DNA of 23,155 bases from a virus. Location of the stretch: IMG/VR virus record IMGVR_UViG_3300017752_000176, positions 1 to 23,155 of that record; one strand, 5' to 3'. Positions 21,409 to 23,155 of this stretch are shown here, one piece after another; the stretch's first letter is position 1, and each line of letters opens with the position of its first letter. Position numbers and translations under genes: made by a program. The notes below the pieces were generated by a model. That model was not told the origin of the DNA. It worked only from the letters and a program-made list of their open reading frames with translations, and searched no databases.

Positions 21409-23155
21409 TTAACAGGGATTAATTGACAGGTTTGTTGGCGGGGTGAAGTTGCTTGTGTATACTGCTTTTTTACTGATGCGTACATCTTGGATTTGGCCTG
21501 CGAAATAATCTTGAATTGAAGAAATAGTTGACCTTGTTCGCCTGCCTATTTCAAGCGGGAGATTTGAATGTCTATATGTCGTAAATGCAGTTTCAGCCAA
21601 TTTCGAACCATCAACAAATCCTCTTAGAGTGTTATTCTTTCGTGATACTGCAATATGGTACCATCTTTTTGTTTCTAACGGAAAAAGTAAATTCACTCCA
21701 AGACCTGAAAAGCTTCCGCTAGAATTAGAGTAAAGAAATGTAAACAGTCCCCGATGGTCTAAAAAGAATAACCAACCATTATTACTACCTTCATTTGTTG
21801 CGTTACCAATTATACTTGCACCGGAACCGTGACCGGATGTATGTAGGTGACTTAAGGTATCAAAGTTAACCCAAAATTCTATTGTAATGTCTCCAGCGCC
21901 TAAATTCCAATCATTCGACGCAGGCAAACTCAAATAGTCCCCGTTGCCATCAAAATTCATTGTGTCACCACCAAACAATGTGGCAGTATTGTCTACAACT
22001 GTATCACCAACAGTTGTGATCACATGCTCGTTATCACTCTTATCAGCGATAGTTTCTCCTGTGTCAGGTTGAAGATGTAAAGCTACATCTTCACAACTTG
22101 GTTGACTAGGAGCAATCAAACACTCAAAACTTCCAGTGATCGACAAATCAGTATCCACAAAAACAGTAGTATTCGCACTACTAGAATCTCCAAAATTTGC
22201 ATTACTACTCGTCCACTCGCTAAATACACAATCTTTTCCTTGACCGTCAGAATATCCCTCTGCAGAAAGGTTTATCGTTTGCGGGCCCGCAAACATTCCC
22301 CACTTGTAAGTAGTTTCATCAATAACTACCGTATTTCTTTCGTCTTCTAGTTTTGATTCTGGAAACAAACAGACATCGAAAATTAGATCAGAAATTTTTG
22401 TTCCGTTATTTAAAATCGATTCAGCTGTTAAACCTAAGTTGTCCGCTAAAAATCCATCTTTGTACTCTTGGTATTGATTGTATTCTTCGAGATTCGTTAC
22501 ACATCCTGGAGCTTCCACTGGTGGAGGTATCGATTCGCCACCAATCTTACTCCATGTTCCATTGCATGAGTGATATAGGTCACATCCAGACGCTACTATT
22601 TTACCATCGTTTTCTGTGACATCTGGAAGATCTGTGTAGCTTGGTATGGTTGAACTTCCTCCACCAAATCCATAATCTGTAAGGTCTTGAGCTATTTTTT
22701 TGATACCTGTGAAATGTATGCCAGTTTCGTTGTCGTTTACTACAAGGTAACCTCCACTGTGTCCTTGGTAATCTGCTGGTGTATCATGTAACCCAGTAAA
22801 TCCAGTCGCTCCTTCAGGAAAATCGATCTCTGCGGATACTTCTTCGGCTAAACCTGTGATATCAACATATTCTAAACCGTCTGCGGTAGAACGCAAGTAT
22901 TTACCTTCTTGGTAATCTGCTGGTGTATCATGTAACCCAGTAAATCCAGTCGCTCCTTCAGGAAAATCGATCTCTGCGGATACTTCTTCAGCTAAACCTG
23001 TGATATCAACATACTCTAAACCGTCTGCGGTAGAACGTAAGTATTTACCTTCTTGGTAATCTGCTGGTGTATCATGTAACCCAGTAAATCCAGTCGCTCC
23101 TTCAGGAAAATCGATCTCTGCGGATACTTCTTCGGCTAAACCTGTGATATCAACA
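21409..23155 (-). CDS. LamG-type fibre protein, 5' end outside the window
   Basis: The frame is open to the right edge, so 581 C-terminal residues are visible. It opens with tandem 48-residue units (GLHDTPADYQEGKYLRST type), then the shared DTPADYQGHSGGYL module, the GCDLYHSCNGTW cysteine module, the PGCVTNLEE and YKWGMF modules, and an InlB-like repeat (CVFSEW to SITGSFEC). A LamG/concanavalin-A-like beta-sandwich fills the last ~230 residues (21415-22095): MNFDGNGDYLSLPAS, ITIEFWVNFD, WYHIAVSRKNNTLRGFVDG and the closing FAGQIQDVRISKKAVYT are the usual LamG strands. Such domains bind glycans or proteins, so this may be a receptor-binding tip. It is the only one of the four family members ending in LamG. 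Confidence 0.82.
   Translation of the reverse strand, partial: VDITGLAEEVSAEIDFPEGATGFTGLHDTPADYQEGKYLRSTADGLEYVDITGLAEEVSAEIDFPEGATGFTGLHDTPADYQEGKYLRSTADGLEYVDITGLAEEVSAEIDFPEGATGFTGLHDTPADYQGHSGGYLVVNDNETGIHFTGIKKIAQDLTDYGFGGGSSTIPSYTDLPDVTENDGKIVASGCDLYHSCNGTWSKIGGESIPPPVEAPGCVTNLEEYNQYQEYKDGFLADNLGLTAESILNNGTKISDLIFDVCLFPESKLEDERNTVVIDETTYKWGMFAGPQTINLSAEGYSDGQGKDCVFSEWTSSNANFGDSSSANTTVFVDTDLSITGSFECLIAPSQPSCEDVALHLQPDTGETIADKSDNEHVITTVGDTVVDNTATLFGGDTMNFDGNGDYLSLPASNDWNLGAGDITIEFWVNFDTLSHLHTSGHGSGASIIGNATNEGSNNGWLFFLDHRGLFTFLYSNSSGSFSGLGVNLLFPLETKRWYHIAVSRKNNTLRGFVDGSKLAETAFTTYRHSNLPLEIGRRTRSTISSIQDYFAGQIQDVRISKKAVYTSNFTPPTNLSINPC
22670..22787 (-). repeat. 118-bp fibre module, copy in the right-edge gene
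   Basis: Encodes DTPADYQGHSGGYL through DLTDYGF, with KKIAQD in place of EKIASD. It directly abuts the 144-bp tandem array, whose units begin with the same DTPADYQ wording. Confidence 0.9.
22775..23155 (-). repeat. 144-bp tandem repeat (48-residue fibre units)
   Basis: Units start at 22775, 22919 and 23063 and the array runs off the right edge (2.6 copies visible). The two complete copies differ at only three bases, all synonymous (Ala GCC/GCT, Glu GAA/GAG, Leu TTG/TTA). Each unit encodes a DTPADYQEGKYLRST core and a DITGLAEEVSAEIDFPEGA segment. Confidence 0.95.

Noticed and set aside
22409-22896. Start of the right-edge fibre gene at a TTG near 22896
   Set aside because: The frame continues open to 23155 and the TTG is an internal Leu codon of the 48-residue repeat.
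1-23155. Search for integrase, transposase, tRNA, toxin-antitoxin or anti-defence genes
   Set aside because: None could be supported in either strand; the window is all virion, packaging and regulatory genes.

Overview
The window is part of a tailed double-stranded DNA phage genome (Caudoviricetes), AT-rich and almost fully coding. It shows no tRNA, rRNA, integrase, insertion sequence or CRISPR array. The terminase, portal, prohead protease/scaffold and capsid genes identify it as the virion-assembly region of a virulent-type or metagenome-derived phage. The fibre modules (repeated 'DTPxxYQGHSGxYL' units, cupredoxin-like 'YQCxxHxxM' units, LamG) are, from memory, typical of marine or other aquatic phages. 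Nearly all genes lack a Shine-Dalgarno sequence and have A/T-rich leaders. That would fit a Bacteroidota-like host, but this is an inference.

Layout: the minus strand (positions 23155 down to 1069) carries one long co-oriented block. In transcription order it holds four large fibre/adhesin genes (23155-13552), a membrane-anchored GAF-like protein, a Zn-ribbon/AT-hook protein, a small sigma factor with a four-cysteine insert, a helix-turn-helix/coiled-coil protein (candidate small terminase), a C2H2-finger ERCC4-type nuclease, large terminase, portal, a prohead protease-scaffold fusion with a likely internal scaffold start, a probable decoration protein, and the major capsid protein. A terminator follows the capsid gene. 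A SAP-like protein and a probable neck/structural protein come next. The plus strand (1-1072) holds the 3' end of another structural gene, a UUCG-loop terminator, and a J-domain protein that meets the minus-strand block head-on, with overlapping stop codons.

How the genes fit together: terminase, candidate small terminase and nuclease would process and package DNA through the portal into a shell built from capsid protein on the scaffold and matured by the protease. The sigma factor, with the coupled Zn-ribbon/AT-hook protein, is a good candidate for directing late transcription. The four fibre genes form a modular family sharing an N-terminal 118-bp module at the DNA level but ending in different domains (LamG, propeller-like repeats, InlB-like repeat, cupredoxin-like domains). 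They look like a set of exchangeable host- or surface-binding parts.

The most notable points are two predicted copper-site cupredoxin domains in a fibre protein, the cysteine-rich sigma factor beside a packaging cluster, the zinc-finger/ERCC4 fusion, and the C-terminal domain shared by two structural genes on opposite strands around the J-domain gene.
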